From: JBEKHT01 sp049516595
GTDB taxonomy: Bacteria > Chloroflexota > Anaerolineae > Anaerolineales > RBG-16-64-43
NCBI GenBank assembly: GCA_049516595.1
Contig: JBEKSY010000013.1
Coordinates: 16,114-80,113, forward strand
Length of the DNA: 64,000 nucleotides
Direction of reading: 5' to 3'
Made by a program: the position numbers and the translations under genes. The notes beneath the pieces are model-generated. The model ran no database searches, was not told the DNA's origin, and saw nothing but the letters and a program-made list of their open reading frames with translations. Below, piece after piece: positions 1 to 8,402 of this stretch; position 1 is the first letter of the stretch; each line of letters starts with the position of its first letter.

Positions 1-252
1 ATCATTGACAGTGGGCACACGCTGACCTCGGTCATGGAGTTCTTGCGAACCCGATATCCGCGGAGCTTGGAGGTCTGCGTCTTGCTTGACAAGGCGGAGC
101 GCCGGGAGGTGCAAGTCCCCCTTCGCTACCGGGGTTTCGTGATCCCCAACAAGTTCGTTTTCGGGTATGGCCTGGACCTCGACGAGTATTACCGCAATCT
201 TCCATTCATCGGTGTGGTGCGCGCGGACAAGCTTGCTACCTTTTCCAGGTGA
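1..252 (+). CDS. hpt: Hypoxanthine phosphoribosyltransferase, C-terminal part (cut by window edge)
   Basis: Only the last 83 codons are present and the frame is open to base 1. The fragment starts inside the family's PRPP-binding loop (reads IIDSGHTL, normally a D-[TS]-G-x-T-L motif). It continues with the LLDKAERR segment and ends with the FVFGYGLDLDEYYRNLP segment typical of purine-salvage 6-oxopurine phosphoribosyltransferases. The enzyme joins hypoxanthine or guanine to PRPP in the cytoplasm. The short final segment IGVVRADK fits the usual C-terminus, so the gene ends normally. What lies upstream cannot be seen. The gene is followed by the CCA-adding enzyme on the same strand after 144 bases. 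Confidence 0.88.
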   Translation: MIDSGHTLTSVMEFLRTRYPRSLEVCVLLDKAERREVQVPLRYRGFVIPNKFVFGYGLDLDEYYRNLPFIGVVRADKLATFSR

Positions 253-396
253 CCAGGAGGGCAACGGGCGGCTCGCCGGTGAAGGAGATGACCGGGTCGA
301 GCAGCGCAGAGCATGTGAGCTGGGCGGGATCGGTTGCGCTGAAGCCCGTTCTTTTCGGATGACATTGAGCCGCGGGATCTTTTCGGGTTGTAGCCC

Positions 397-1929
397 ATGA
401 AGCCCGCTAACCCTCCCCCGACCGCCTTTCCCCTGCGGTTGCCTCCCTTCTTCGACGAGACGGCTGTTGGACAGTTCATTCGCGGTCGGACCCTGTACCT
501 GGTAGGGGGTGCGGTGCGAGACCTTCTCCTTGGGCGAGCGGCCTATGACCTCGACTTCGCCACGGAGGAGAGCGGCCTCCAGATCGGGCGAAGGGTTGCC
601 GAGGCACTGCAGGCCCACTTTTACGCCCTCGATGCCGAGCGAGATGTAGGGCGAGTACTGGTCACGCGAGAGAACCGCCGTTGGACCCTTGACTTTGCCT
701 CTCTGCGAGGGCTGACCATCGAGGAGGACTTGAGAGCCAGGGATTTCGCCATCAACTCTATGGCGATCCCCGTCCATTCCCCTCCGCGCCTCATCGATCC
801 GCTGGGGGGGGAAAGCGATCTCCGCGACCATCTGCTCCGGGCCAGCTCGCCGTCGGCTATCTCCGACGATCCTGTTCGGTCTGTGCGTGCGGTGCGCCTC
901 GCCGTCCAGCTCGGCCTGCGAATGGAGCGGGAAACCCGCGAACAAGTGCGGTCCGGGGCCAGCCAACTAGGAGCGATTGCCCCCGAGCGTTTGCGGGATG
1001 AATTCTTTCGGATCCTGAACGGCCCCAAGGTCGCCGCGGCGATCCGCACCCTGATGTCTCTCCGCCTGCTTCCCGCCATGGTGCCCGAAGTGGTTGGACT
1101 GGATACGATTGTTCAACCTCCGCCGCACGTCCATGATGTGTGGAATCATACCCTGCTACTCATGGATCGCTTGGAGCTCCTTCTTGCGGTTCTGGGCCCA
1201 ATGCCCGAAGAAGAGGCTTCGGCGGACCTGATCCTGGGCTTGGCCTCCTTGCGCCTCGGGCGGTACCGAGAGCGAATTGGCGGTCATTTGCAGGGGAGGC
1301 TCGCTGACGAACGGCCCGTGCGTGGTCTTCTATTCCTCTCTGGGCTTCTGCACGATGCCGGCAAATCGGAAACGTCCTCCGCGAGAATCTCGGGGGCTGG
1401 TTCTTTCAGCGGGCATGAGGAGCTGGGGGGCGCATGGGCGCTTCATCGGGCCTTGGCCCTGCGGTTTTCCAAGGAAGAGGCCGAGCGGATCACCCGCACA
1501 GTGCGAGGGCACATGCGTCCCTTGCAGCTGTTGCGAGTAGGCGAGGTGTCGCCTCTCGCAGTGTACCGCTACTACCGCAGTCTGGGCCCTGCTGGGGTTG
1601 ACGTAAGCCTGCTGTCTCTCGCGGACTTTCTCGCCACCTACGGCACGACACTCCCGCAGCAGGCGTGGGCATCCTTGCTCGATGTGGTCCGGACGCTCCT
1701 GGAGGGCTACTTTGAACGACGCACGGAGATCGTTGAGCCCCCGCCCTATGTCAACGGCGATGAGCTGATGGCCACGCTCGGCCTCCGTCCTGGGCCTCAG
1801 GTGGGCGAGCTGCTCGAGGCGCTGCGGGAGGCCCAAGTTGCCGGCGAGGTGAGCTCCAAGGGCGAGGCCCTGTCCTTTGCCCGCGGTCGACTGGGCCTTG
1901 CGGGTGCGACCACCGCCATCAGCCAATAG
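397..1929 (+). CDS. cca: CCA-adding enzyme / poly(A) polymerase family nucleotidyltransferase with HD domain
   Basis: A 510-residue class II nucleotidyltransferase. The N-terminus carries the nucleotidyltransferase motif LVGGAVRDLLLGR (residues 35-47) followed by the metal-binding DLDFA (51-55). Next come the RDFAINSMA segment (115-123) and the DDPVRSVRAVRLA segment (157-169) of the tRNA NT/PAP domain. A later GLLHDAGK motif (about residue 310-325) marks an HD phosphohydrolase domain, as in the bifunctional CCA enzymes. It would repair or add the CCA end of tRNAs. This matters here because neither tRNA gene in the window encodes a full CCA. The start ATG lacks a strong ribosome site. The convergent PfkB gene lies downstream. 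Whether it is CCA-adding or A-adding only is not decidable by eye. Confidence 0.9.
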   Translation: MKPANPPPTAFPLRLPPFFDETAVGQFIRGRTLYLVGGAVRDLLLGRAAYDLDFATEESGLQIGRRVAEALQAHFYALDAERDVGRVLVTRENRRWTLDFASLRGLTIEEDLRARDFAINSMAIPVHSPPRLIDPLGGESDLRDHLLRASSPSAISDDPVRSVRAVRLAVQLGLRMERETREQVRSGASQLGAIAPERLRDEFFRILNGPKVAAAIRTLMSLRLLPAMVPEVVGLDTIVQPPPHVHDVWNHTLLLMDRLELLLAVLGPMPEEEASADLILGLASLRLGRYRERIGGHLQGRLADERPVRGLLFLSGLLHDAGKSETSSARISGAGSFSGHEELGGAWALHRALALRFSKEEAERITRTVRGHMRPLQLLRVGEVSPLAVYRYYRSLGPAGVDVSLLSLADFLATYGTTLPQQAWASLLDVVRTLLEGYFERRTEIVEPPPYVNGDELMATLGLRPGPQVGELLEALREAQVAGEVSSKGEALSFARGRLGLAGATTAISQ

Positions 1930-2028
1930 GCGGGTATCGCCAGGCCGTGATGACCCAGGCCATCCTGGGAGAAGTCAAAGCAAGAGCTCTGCAGGAGGAC
2001 GAGGCGGCCCAACGGGGGATCAGGCTAA

Positions 2029-2044
2029 CCCTTTTCGGTAAGGG
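2029..2044. terminator. Small hairpin between convergent cca and pfkB-type genes
   Basis: CCCTT / AAGGG arms with a 6-base loop lie in the 119-base gap between two convergent genes. The stem is short and there is no clear T-run, so it is only a weak terminator candidate. Confidence 0.3.
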
Positions 2045-2048
2045 GGGT

Positions 2049-3020
2049 TCAGTCGCCGTCGCCTACCGACTCCTCTCCCTCCTCCTGGAGTGAAAAGGCT
2101 TTCACTTTCACGAGCTCGAGCATCCTCTGGATATCCTCAAGCCGACACTCCGCTGTGGCCTCGGTCGCCACGACCGCCGCCGCCGCCGCGAACCCCTGAC
2201 GGAGCCCCTCCTCCAAGGGGCGCTGATTCGCGAGGGCAAATGCCAATCCGGCCAGGATGCCGTCTCCGGCCCCTGCGGTGCTTACCACCGGCACAGAGGG
2301 TGTTTGAACGCGCAGGACTCGGTCCCCCAGTGCGGCCAGCCCGCCTCGCGGTCCTAGGCTCACCACCACCCAGCTCTGGTTCTGTTTTCGGACCTGCTCG
2401 CATGCCTCATAGACCTCTCGCAAGCTGGACAGGTGGCTGCCGATCAGGACCTCCAACTCGTGCTTGTTCGGCTTCACGATGGTCGGATGGCCGGCGAGTC
2501 CCGCTGTCAGGGGCGCTCCTTCGGCATCGAGAATGAAGGGAACCCTTCGGTCCCTTGCTTCCCGCGCGCGCTCGGCATAGAAATCCACGCCCAGGCCAGC
2601 AGGCAGTGTGCCTCCCGCGACGACGCAGCTCGCGCCTTCGAGGGCCCGCCGATAACGCTCGATCAGGATGGCCGAATCGGTTTCTCTTAGTTTGAGGGTG
2701 TCGGCCGAGATTGTGCTCTGTCCCGATCCATCCTCACAAACCAGCACGATGTTCGTGCGCGTCTCCCCGTCCACCCAGATGAAGTCGGGTATCACCCCTT
2801 TGACCTTTAGAAGCCTCTGGAGCTGACGACCCGTGGGCCCGGCTGAAAAACCCAGGGCCAGGCTTGGCAGACCCATCTCCGCTAGGATCCACGAGGCATC
2901 CGCGCCCTTTCCTCCCGGTCCGAGAGCCGAACGAGAGGCGCGGATTGCGCGGTTGGGGCTCCATCTGGGAATGAAGTAGGTCCGATCGATCGCCGGGTTG
3001 GGCGTGAGGGTGACGATCAT
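2049..3020 (-). CDS. PfkB-family sugar-phosphate kinase (1-phosphofructokinase / tagatose-6-phosphate kinase type)
   Basis: A 323-residue ribokinase/PfkB protein. The N-terminus MIVTLTPNPAIDRTY is the signature of the FruK/LacC branch. The GPGGKGAD segment (residues 34-41), the KPNKHELE segment (183-190) and the GAGDG anion-hole and catalytic Asp motif (250-254) are all present, so it should be active. The family phosphorylates ketose phosphates at the free hydroxyl using ATP. The gene lies 25 bases downstream of the class II aldolase gene on the same strand. This suggests that kinase and aldolase act in sequence on one sugar. Neither the substrate nor a dedicated transporter can be read from the sequence. 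No PTS gene is next to it, which argues weakly against a classical fructose-1-phosphate role. Confidence 0.85.
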   Translation of the reverse strand: MIVTLTPNPAIDRTYFIPRWSPNRAIRASRSALGPGGKGADASWILAEMGLPSLALGFSAGPTGRQLQRLLKVKGVIPDFIWVDGETRTNIVLVCEDGSGQSTISADTLKLRETDSAILIERYRRALEGASCVVAGGTLPAGLGVDFYAERAREARDRRVPFILDAEGAPLTAGLAGHPTIVKPNKHELEVLIGSHLSSLREVYEACEQVRKQNQSWVVVSLGPRGGLAALGDRVLRVQTPSVPVVSTAGAGDGILAGLAFALANQRPLEEGLRQGFAAAAAVVATEATAECRLEDIQRMLELVKVKAFSLQEEGEESVGDGD

Positions 3021-3045
3021 CTGAACCTTGCCGCGGCCATGCGAA

Positions 3046-3720
3046 CTACTCCATTGGATAGGTCATCGAGCTTCGTTTCAAAAGCTCCTGCTGGGCCGAC
3101 CGAACCCACGCCGAGCCCCCCATGAGGAGGTTCCCCAGGAGGACGCATCGTGCGTTGGTATCCACTCGCTCGGCGACGTCCAGGGCCGCGTCCAAATCCT
3201 GGGCGACAACGAAGATCCCGTGCCAGGGCACGAGCACCGCCGCCCGCGATGGACTCTTCTGCCATTGGGTGCGAATGGCCGAGGCCACATTCTCGGCGAG
3301 TTCCCGGCTGTGGGTGGGCGCGTACTCCGCCAGTTCCACTGCGCCCAGCTTCAAGGTCGTTTCCAACACCGGCGGGATCGCTTGCCGAGTGGAGCAGAAA
3401 ACCAGCACGTTGCGAGCATGGCCGTGGACGACCGCCATCCCCTCCTCGGGCATGTCGGCATGCAGGCGGAGGTGGACCTTCACTTCGCGGGACACCTCCC
3501 CCGTCCCCTCCAGCCTTTGGCCGTGGCTATCCAGCACAAGTACCTGCTCAGGGCGGAGGTTCCAGTGATGCCGGCTTCCCGCGTAGCGAGGGGTCATGCA
3601 AATCCTCTCCCCGACGCGCGCGCTGATGTTCCCTCCCGCGGTATCAGTTAGTCCCCGCGTGTATAGGAGAGCCCCGATCTCGCAGATCTTGGCCCGGGTC
3701 AGGGTTAGCTGATCGTTCAT
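3046..3720 (-). CDS. Class II aldolase/adducin-family protein (fuculose-phosphate aldolase-like)
   Basis: A 224-residue protein, the length usual for L-fuculose-1-phosphate and related aldolases. Start chosen at the MNDQLTLT methionine, where family similarity begins; a longer open frame exists upstream but crosses the tRNA-Glu gene. The AGGNIS segment (28-33) binds the substrate phosphate. Glu79, the His99-Gly-His101 pair and His167 match the catalytic acid and three zinc ligands of FucA. The family cleaves ketose-1-phosphates to dihydroxyacetone phosphate plus an aldehyde, but also includes methylthioribulose-1-phosphate dehydratase and epimerases. The neighbouring PfkB kinase favours a sugar-phosphate role. 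Product specificity is inference only. Confidence 0.8.
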   Translation of the reverse strand: MNDQLTLTRAKICEIGALLYTRGLTDTAGGNISARVGERICMTPRYAGSRHHWNLRPEQVLVLDSHGQRLEGTGEVSREVKVHLRLHADMPEEGMAVVHGHARNVLVFCSTRQAIPPVLETTLKLGAVELAEYAPTHSRELAENVASAIRTQWQKSPSRAAVLVPWHGIFVVAQDLDAALDVAERVDTNARCVLLGNLLMGGSAWVRSAQQELLKRSSMTYPME

Positions 3721-3855
3721 CCTAGTTCCTCCCGCCCAACCTTGAGTTCCCGATTCGAAGCCGGGCACCGCAGGATATCTTCCCCCGCCGAATCCAAAAT
3801 CGATTATCGACCTGCTGGAATCATTCGAGCCGCCTTTTGAGCGACTCGATCGTAG

Positions 3856-3928
3856 TGCCCCCAACGAGTTTCGAACTCGTGTTTTGGCCTTGAGAGGGCC
3901 ACGTCCTGGGCCGCTAGACGATGGGGGC
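3856..3928 (-). tRNA. tRNA-Glu (anticodon CTC)
   Basis: Read on the minus strand. The acceptor arms GCCCCCA and TGGGGGC pair over 7 bp. The D arm GTC...GAC contains TAGCGG, the anticodon stem TGGCC/GGCCA closes the loop CTCTCAA, and the T arm ACGAG-TTCGAAA-CTCGT is perfect. The anticodon CTC reads the glutamate codon GAG. The 73-base gene ends at discriminator A and no CCA is encoded. It lies upstream of the aldolase/kinase pair on the same strand. Confidence 0.95.
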
Positions 3929-4096
3929 CCACTAAGCACTTGGATCCGATTCCTGCGCGGGCGCATTCTATCATGGTGACCCTGCAAACACCACCCTGGG
4001 AGTTGCGCCAGCCCCTCCAATCTCCGGGGGGAGGCTTCTTCCGGAGGTTCGCCTCTTGTAGGGAACCGTGCGCCCTCGCAGGAATTCTCATCTGGC

Positions 4097-4126
4097 TTGA
4101 CACGACTGAGCCCGCACCAGTATAGT
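4097..4126 (+). promoter_or_regulatory. Sigma-70 promoter TTGACA-18-TATAGT ahead of the T-box-like leader
   Basis: TTGACA at 4097-4102 and TATAGT at 4121-4126, separated by 18 bases, face the pncC/cinA leader. The expected start site would be near 4132, just before the first leader hairpin. Confidence 0.55.
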
Positions 4127-4385
4127 CTCGAGGCGAGGACCTTGGGGGGAGAGCCAAGTCACCTTCTCAACCGAGAACTGAAGTTCTGTTTGACAACTGG
4201 CCCCTCGAGACCATCGCGCATAGCTTCGGATGGCCGGTATCAGATCCTTCCCTTCATCCCTTGCTTCCCCGCCGGAGGGAGATAGTCTTCCTCCTCAAGG
4301 ATCTACGGATTGGACGAATACCTCCCTTGGGACGGGACGGAAGAGCCGCCAGGCTGGGACCGCGGGTCTCTCGATAGACGCCTCC
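4127..4385 (+). promoter_or_regulatory. T-box-like leader RNA upstream of pncC/cinA
   Basis: The 690 bases between tRNA-Glu and pncC hold no gene. At 4351-4366 the sequence AGGCTGGGACCGCGGG follows the T-box consensus AGGGTGGNACCGCGGG at all but one fixed position. AGGC (4351-4354) can pair with GCCT (4380-4383) around GTCT/AGAC (4366-4369 with 4376-4379), close to an antiterminator fold, although the bulge is longer than the usual 7 bases. Upstream hairpins are CTTGG/CCAAG near 4142-4160, AGAAC/GTTCT near 4180-4193, and an 8-bp stem AGATCCTT/AAGGATCT between about 4244 and 4306. A 9-bp pairing of 4125-4133 with 4203-4211 could close stem I, but it overlaps the proposed -10 box. The specifier codon could not be identified. 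No U-run terminator was seen, so control of translation is possible. Confidence 0.55.
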
Positions 4386-4618
4386 GAGCTCGAAATTGCA
4401 TCGGCGGTTCGGCCCTCTCCTGGGGCAGAGACAGGCGGGTACAAGGCGAGGCGTTTGACCTGCTCGGCGCCTGCGCCACCCCTCGTGGAGGCGAAGGTCG
4501 CCTTCACTGAAATCAGAGGGTAAGCCGAGGAGAGGGAGCCGTCCGCGGGACGTGAGGATTCTTCGGTCGCCCGGCTCAAGACGCTAACCGTTGTCGTCCT
4601 GCAAACGAGGTCTGAATC
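4386..4618 (+). other. Gene-free spacer between the T-box-like motif and pncC/cinA
   Basis: No convincing reading frame. The spacer contains short self-complementary pieces (GGCGA-AGG-TCGCC near 4492, GTCC-GCG-GGAC near 4542) that could belong to the leader's expression platform. There is no T-run. Confidence 0.4.
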
Positions 4619-5113
4619 GTGGAAAAATCAATTGAGGCTCAAGTCGGGGAATTGCTCAGGAGACACGGTCTTACTCTGGCGCTGGGAGAGTCCTGCACGG
4701 GAGGACTCTTGGGGGATCGCATCACCAACGTTCCCGGGTCCTCCGACTACTTTCGGGGTGGGGTCGTGGCCTACTCCAACCAGGCTAAAGAACGCCTTCT
4801 GGGAGTCCGGCAGGTCACTCTTCAGGATCAGGGTGCGGTGAGCAAGGAGACTGCGCTGGAGATGGCCCGCGGGGCCCGTACTGTGCTGGGCGCCGATATC
4901 GCAGTGGCCGTCACGGGGATTGCCGGTCCGGGGGGGGCTCTCCCCGGCAAGCCGGTGGGCCTGACCTGGGTCGCTCTTTGCGGGCCGAACAAGGAATGGG
5001 CCGGGGAATTCACTTGGGAGGGGGAGAGGCTTTCCAACAAGCGCCAGTCGGCCGAGGCCGCGCTGCAAATCCTGCTGGACTATCTCAAAGGTCTGGCCGC
5101 CAGGGGTGGGTAG
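4619..5113 (+). CDS. pncC: CinA C-terminal family protein, nicotinamide-nucleotide amidohydrolase PncC
   Basis: A 164-residue stand-alone CinA C-terminal domain, the usual length for PncC. The diagnostic LGESCTGGLLGDRITNVPGSS region is near residues 22-42 (GESCTGG is the core). The YSNQAKERLLGV segment and the later TGIAGPGGA loop are also conserved. PncC hydrolyses nicotinamide mononucleotide to nicotinate mononucleotide, recycling NMN released for example by NAD-dependent DNA ligase. Start is GTG. The molybdopterin-like N-terminal half of full CinA is absent, as is normal for PncC. The T-box-like leader upstream is an unexpected regulator for this gene. The gene is convergent with metG. Confidence 0.87.
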   Translation: MEKSIEAQVGELLRRHGLTLALGESCTGGLLGDRITNVPGSSDYFRGGVVAYSNQAKERLLGVRQVTLQDQGAVSKETALEMARGARTVLGADIAVAVTGIAGPGGALPGKPVGLTWVALCGPNKEWAGEFTWEGERLSNKRQSAEAALQILLDYLKGLAARGG

Positions 5114-5219
5114 AACGAAGGCGGACTCGGTGCAGAATGGGGGATGGGTGCGCGAGCCTGATTGGGACGCTTGGGGTGGGGGGGTCTCTTCCGCGGTGGC
5201 GACCACTCCCGATTCGAGC

Positions 5220-6995
5220 TCAGCCGGAAGTCTGCCCGAGGCGCGCGCGTTCCTGCTCGATGAGTTCGGGGGGCAGCTTTCGATAGAGAGGCTGGGGCTC
5301 CCGCAGGAGCTGACCCGGTCGCAGCGTGCCGGGTCTCCATGCCCCCGTAGCTTGACCCGCCTGGTAGAGAAGGATGGGACGGGCCCCCAAACGGTCGTTG
5401 CTTTCCTCCAGCCGTTGCGTTCCGAAGCAACTTCCCTCATTGCCGAGCCAGCGGCCGACCCTTTCGGCCGAATCCGGCAGGAAGGGGGCCAGCAGAGTCT
5501 TTAGCGAATCGATCGCCCGCAATGCAGTGAAGATCGTGCGAGCGGCCGCAATTGGGTCGCTTTTGATTTGGAACCATGGGCTCTGCTGGTCCAAATAACG
5601 GTTGACTTCCGTCGCGAGCCCCATGGCCTCAAGTAGCGCGGCTCGAAGCTCCACCGCCTCCAAATGCGCGCCGACGCGCGGGAACCCGTCCTCCATCCGG
5701 GCGAGGAGGGCTTGGTCTTGCGCCTGCAGCTCACCCGGGTCCGGCACCTGGCCGGGCCAATTTCGGTAAGCGAACGTCAGCACCCGGTTGACCAGATTGC
5801 CCCAGGTCGCCAACAGCTCGTCGTTGTTGCGCCGAAGGAAGTCCTCCCAGGACCAGTCCGTGTCGTGCGACTCGGGCATGTTCACGGTGAGGTAGTAGCG
5901 GACGGGATCCATCCCATATCGCTCGATGACGTCCTGGCCCCACACGGCCCAATTGCGGGAACCGGAAATCTTCTTTCCCTCCAGATTCATGAACTCATTG
6001 GCTGGGACATCAAAGGGCAGGTTCAGGGTCCCGTCGGTCGGGCGCGCATATAGCTTGGAGGCGCCCATCAACTGAGCTGGCCAGATCACGGCATGGAAGG
6101 GAATGTTGTCCTTGCCGATGAAGTAGTAGCTGCGGGCTCCGGGGTCATACCACCAGGCCCTCCAGGCCTCGGGATCTTGCGCGTGGGAAGACCATTCGAT
6201 CGAGGCAGACAGGTAGCCAATGACCGCTTCAAACCAGACGTAGAGGCACTTCCCTTTCCAGCCCGGCTCGGGGACCGGGATTCCCCATTCGAGGTCCCGG
6301 GTGATCGGCCGACCGTGCAGTCCCTGGGCAACCATGTTGCGGGCGAACTTGAGGACGTTCGGCCGCCAGTGATTCTTTTCCGTGGACAAATAGGAGGAGA
6401 TGGCGGGGCTGAGCTTCTCCAGGTCCAGGAAATAGTGCTCGGTCTGGCGAGGGACCGGGCGCGAACCATCGATTCGGCTGCGAGGGTTGATCAACAGGGT
6501 CGCGTCCAGAAGATTGCCGCAGTTGTCGCACTGGTCTCCTCGCGCGTTGGGGTAGTGGCACAGATAACATTCCCCCTCTACGTAGCGATCGGGCAGGAAG
6601 CGCCTATCCTTCTCCGAGTACATAATGAGCTGCTTGCCCCGATAGAGGTAGCCGTTGTCGCGCAGTTGCAGGAACAGATCCTGCGAGACCCGGAAGTGGT
6701 TCTCGGTGTGGGTGCTGGTAAACAGATCGTAGGTCAAGCCGTAGGCCAGGAAGAGATTCAGAAAACGTTTGTGGTAGCGCAGATAGACGGCCTCGGTGGG
6801 AATCCCTTCCGCGTCGGCGCGAACCGTTACGGGGGTCCCGTGGGCATCGGTGCCGGAGACCATCAGTACCTGATTGCCCTTCAAGCGGTGGTAGCGGGAG
6901 AAGATGTCTGCAGGGAGATACGATCCGGTGAGATTCCCGACGTGAATATCCGCGTTGGCATACGGCCAGGCGACCGCGACGAAGATGTTCGTCAT
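5220..6995 (-). CDS. metG: Methionyl-tRNA synthetase
   Basis: A 591-residue class I synthetase. The N-terminus MTNIFVAVAWPYAN is followed by a HIGH-type motif read as HVGN (18-21). The GTDAHGTP segment lies in the connective region, and a zinc knuckle of the CYLCHYP...CDNCG type is near residues 140-160. The KMSKS loop near 340-344 reads KKISGSRNW, resembling the K-[FI]-S-x-S variant of archaeal-type MetRS rather than KMSKS. The helical anticodon-binding domain (WGNLVNRVL onward) follows. It has no C-terminal tRNA-binding OB domain. It charges initiator and elongator tRNA-Met. It follows rpoD on the same strand with 65 bases between them, so it probably shares the transcript. Confidence 0.95.
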   Translation of the reverse strand: MTNIFVAVAWPYANADIHVGNLTGSYLPADIFSRYHRLKGNQVLMVSGTDAHGTPVTVRADAEGIPTEAVYLRYHKRFLNLFLAYGLTYDLFTSTHTENHFRVSQDLFLQLRDNGYLYRGKQLIMYSEKDRRFLPDRYVEGECYLCHYPNARGDQCDNCGNLLDATLLINPRSRIDGSRPVPRQTEHYFLDLEKLSPAISSYLSTEKNHWRPNVLKFARNMVAQGLHGRPITRDLEWGIPVPEPGWKGKCLYVWFEAVIGYLSASIEWSSHAQDPEAWRAWWYDPGARSYYFIGKDNIPFHAVIWPAQLMGASKLYARPTDGTLNLPFDVPANEFMNLEGKKISGSRNWAVWGQDVIERYGMDPVRYYLTVNMPESHDTDWSWEDFLRRNNDELLATWGNLVNRVLTFAYRNWPGQVPDPGELQAQDQALLARMEDGFPRVGAHLEAVELRAALLEAMGLATEVNRYLDQQSPWFQIKSDPIAAARTIFTALRAIDSLKTLLAPFLPDSAERVGRWLGNEGSCFGTQRLEESNDRLGARPILLYQAGQATGAWRPGTLRPGQLLREPQPLYRKLPPELIEQERARLGQTSG

Positions 6996-7060
6996 ATTCC
7001 ACTCAGCACGGTGAGGGTGTGAGCGGATTGTAACATGGGGGGTTCAAGGGGCAAGGAACT

Positions 7061-8245
7061 TCAGGCTAAGTAGTCGCGAAGTTGACGTGCCCGGCGGGGG
7101 TGGCGCAACCGGCGGAGGGCGCGACCCTCGATCTGACGAATGCGCTCTCGAGTCAATCCGAATTTCTGTCCGACCTCTTCGAGGGTATAGGCGCGCTCGC
7201 CCGAGAGTCCGAAGCGCAGGCGCAGAACGCGGGCTTCGCGTGGGCTCAGGGTCGCTAGGACTTCCTCGACTTTCTCCCGGAGGAGGCGGGTGAACGCGCT
7301 GTCACTGGGCGTCGGGGTATCGTGATCCTCCACGAAACTGATCAGTTCCTCGTCCTCCTCCTCGCCCACTGGGCTCTCCAGGGAGATGGGCCTCCACGAG
7401 ACCTTCAGCATCCACTCCACCTTCGAGGTTTCGATGCCCATCGCCTGACCGATCTCCTCCGTCGTGGGCTTGCGGCCCACCTGCTGCTCCAGTTCGTGGG
7501 CGGTTCGATAGAGGCGACGGATGCGGTCTGTCATGTGGACAGGGACCCGGATCGTCCGGCTCTGGTCTGCAATCGCGCGAGAGATGGTCTGGCGGATCCA
7601 CCACGTGGCGTAGGTGCTGAAACGGTATCCGCGGTGGTAATCGAATTTCTCGACGGCCTTCATGAGGCCCAGGTTCCCCTCCTGGATCAGGTCGAGGAAG
7701 GGGACCCCGCGTCCCATGTACCGCTTGGCGATGCTTACCACCAGTCGGGTGTTGGCCTTGATCAGGTGCTCGCGGGCCTGTCGCCCGTCTTCGGCAATGC
7801 CTTCGAGCTCGGCTTGCCTGTGGACCTTGCGCAAAGTGCCGTTCCCCCGGTGGTTCCCGTTCTTGCGTTCCAAGCTCTTGCGTGCCGAGTTGCCGTGCTC
7901 GATGCGGACCGCAAGGGAGACCTCCTCCTGGAGGCTGAGGAGAGGCACGCGGGCCATTTCTTTCAGGTACAGGCCGACGGTGTCGTCGATGGAAATTCGA
8001 GCAAGATCAAACTCGCCTTGGGCGCCTACAGGGTCCGGGTGGTGAAGGCTGGCCGGCACCTCTTCTGGACCGTCGAACACTTCGATCCCGGCACTGCGCA
8101 GAAAGGTCAACAGCCTTCCGATGTCCCCTCGCGATCGTTCCGCCTCGGGGTAGGCCTCCATGATGTCTTCGGTGGTCAAGTAACCCTGGAACTGTGCCTT
8201 CTCCAGGAGGTCCGCAACCTGCGCTCTGTATCCATAGCGCTGCAT
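7061..8245 (-). CDS. rpoD: Primary-type RNA polymerase sigma-70 factor
   Basis: A 394-residue sigma factor starting at the MQRYGYRA methionine, which has a GAGGAGAGG ribosome site; a longer ATG start 27 bases upstream lacks one. A short region 1.1-like N-terminus precedes region 1.2 (DTVGLYLKEMARVPLLS). The region 2 core includes DLIQEGNLGLMKAVEKFDY and the -10 recognition segment YRFSTYATWWIRQ. Region 3 starts at RIRRLYR. Region 4 ends with the LTRERIRQIEGRALRRLR helix-turn-helix contacting the -35 box. The non-conserved region is small, as in Gram-positive-type SigA. Many -10 boxes in this window read TATAAT, in line with this factor. Confidence 0.93.
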   Translation of the reverse strand: MQRYGYRAQVADLLEKAQFQGYLTTEDIMEAYPEAERSRGDIGRLLTFLRSAGIEVFDGPEEVPASLHHPDPVGAQGEFDLARISIDDTVGLYLKEMARVPLLSLQEEVSLAVRIEHGNSARKSLERKNGNHRGNGTLRKVHRQAELEGIAEDGRQAREHLIKANTRLVVSIAKRYMGRGVPFLDLIQEGNLGLMKAVEKFDYHRGYRFSTYATWWIRQTISRAIADQSRTIRVPVHMTDRIRRLYRTAHELEQQVGRKPTTEEIGQAMGIETSKVEWMLKVSWRPISLESPVGEEEDEELISFVEDHDTPTPSDSAFTRLLREKVEEVLATLSPREARVLRLRFGLSGERAYTLEEVGQKFGLTRERIRQIEGRALRRLRHPRRARQLRDYLA

Positions 8246-8402
8246 CCCGCGCCTCTCCTCACCGCCTTCCATTCGGGCGACTTGATTCTTGGGTCAAGCG
8301 CTCGCTCGAAGGACGGTCTCACCCAGCCTGCCAGTCCAGACTCCCCAGGGCAGAGCTTCGAAGGAAACGGCCCCCCAGGCCGTCACCATCTGTTTCCCTT
8401 TC

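Noticed and set aside
3721..4020. N-terminal extension of the aldolase frame
   Set aside because: It crosses the tRNA-Glu gene, and family similarity begins only at the 3720 methionine.
3929..4618. RNase P RNA, tmRNA or SRP RNA in this gene-free region
   Set aside because: The conserved cores of these RNAs (for example GAGGAAAGTCC, a tRNA-like tmRNA end, or the SRP GGAA tetraloop region) are absent.
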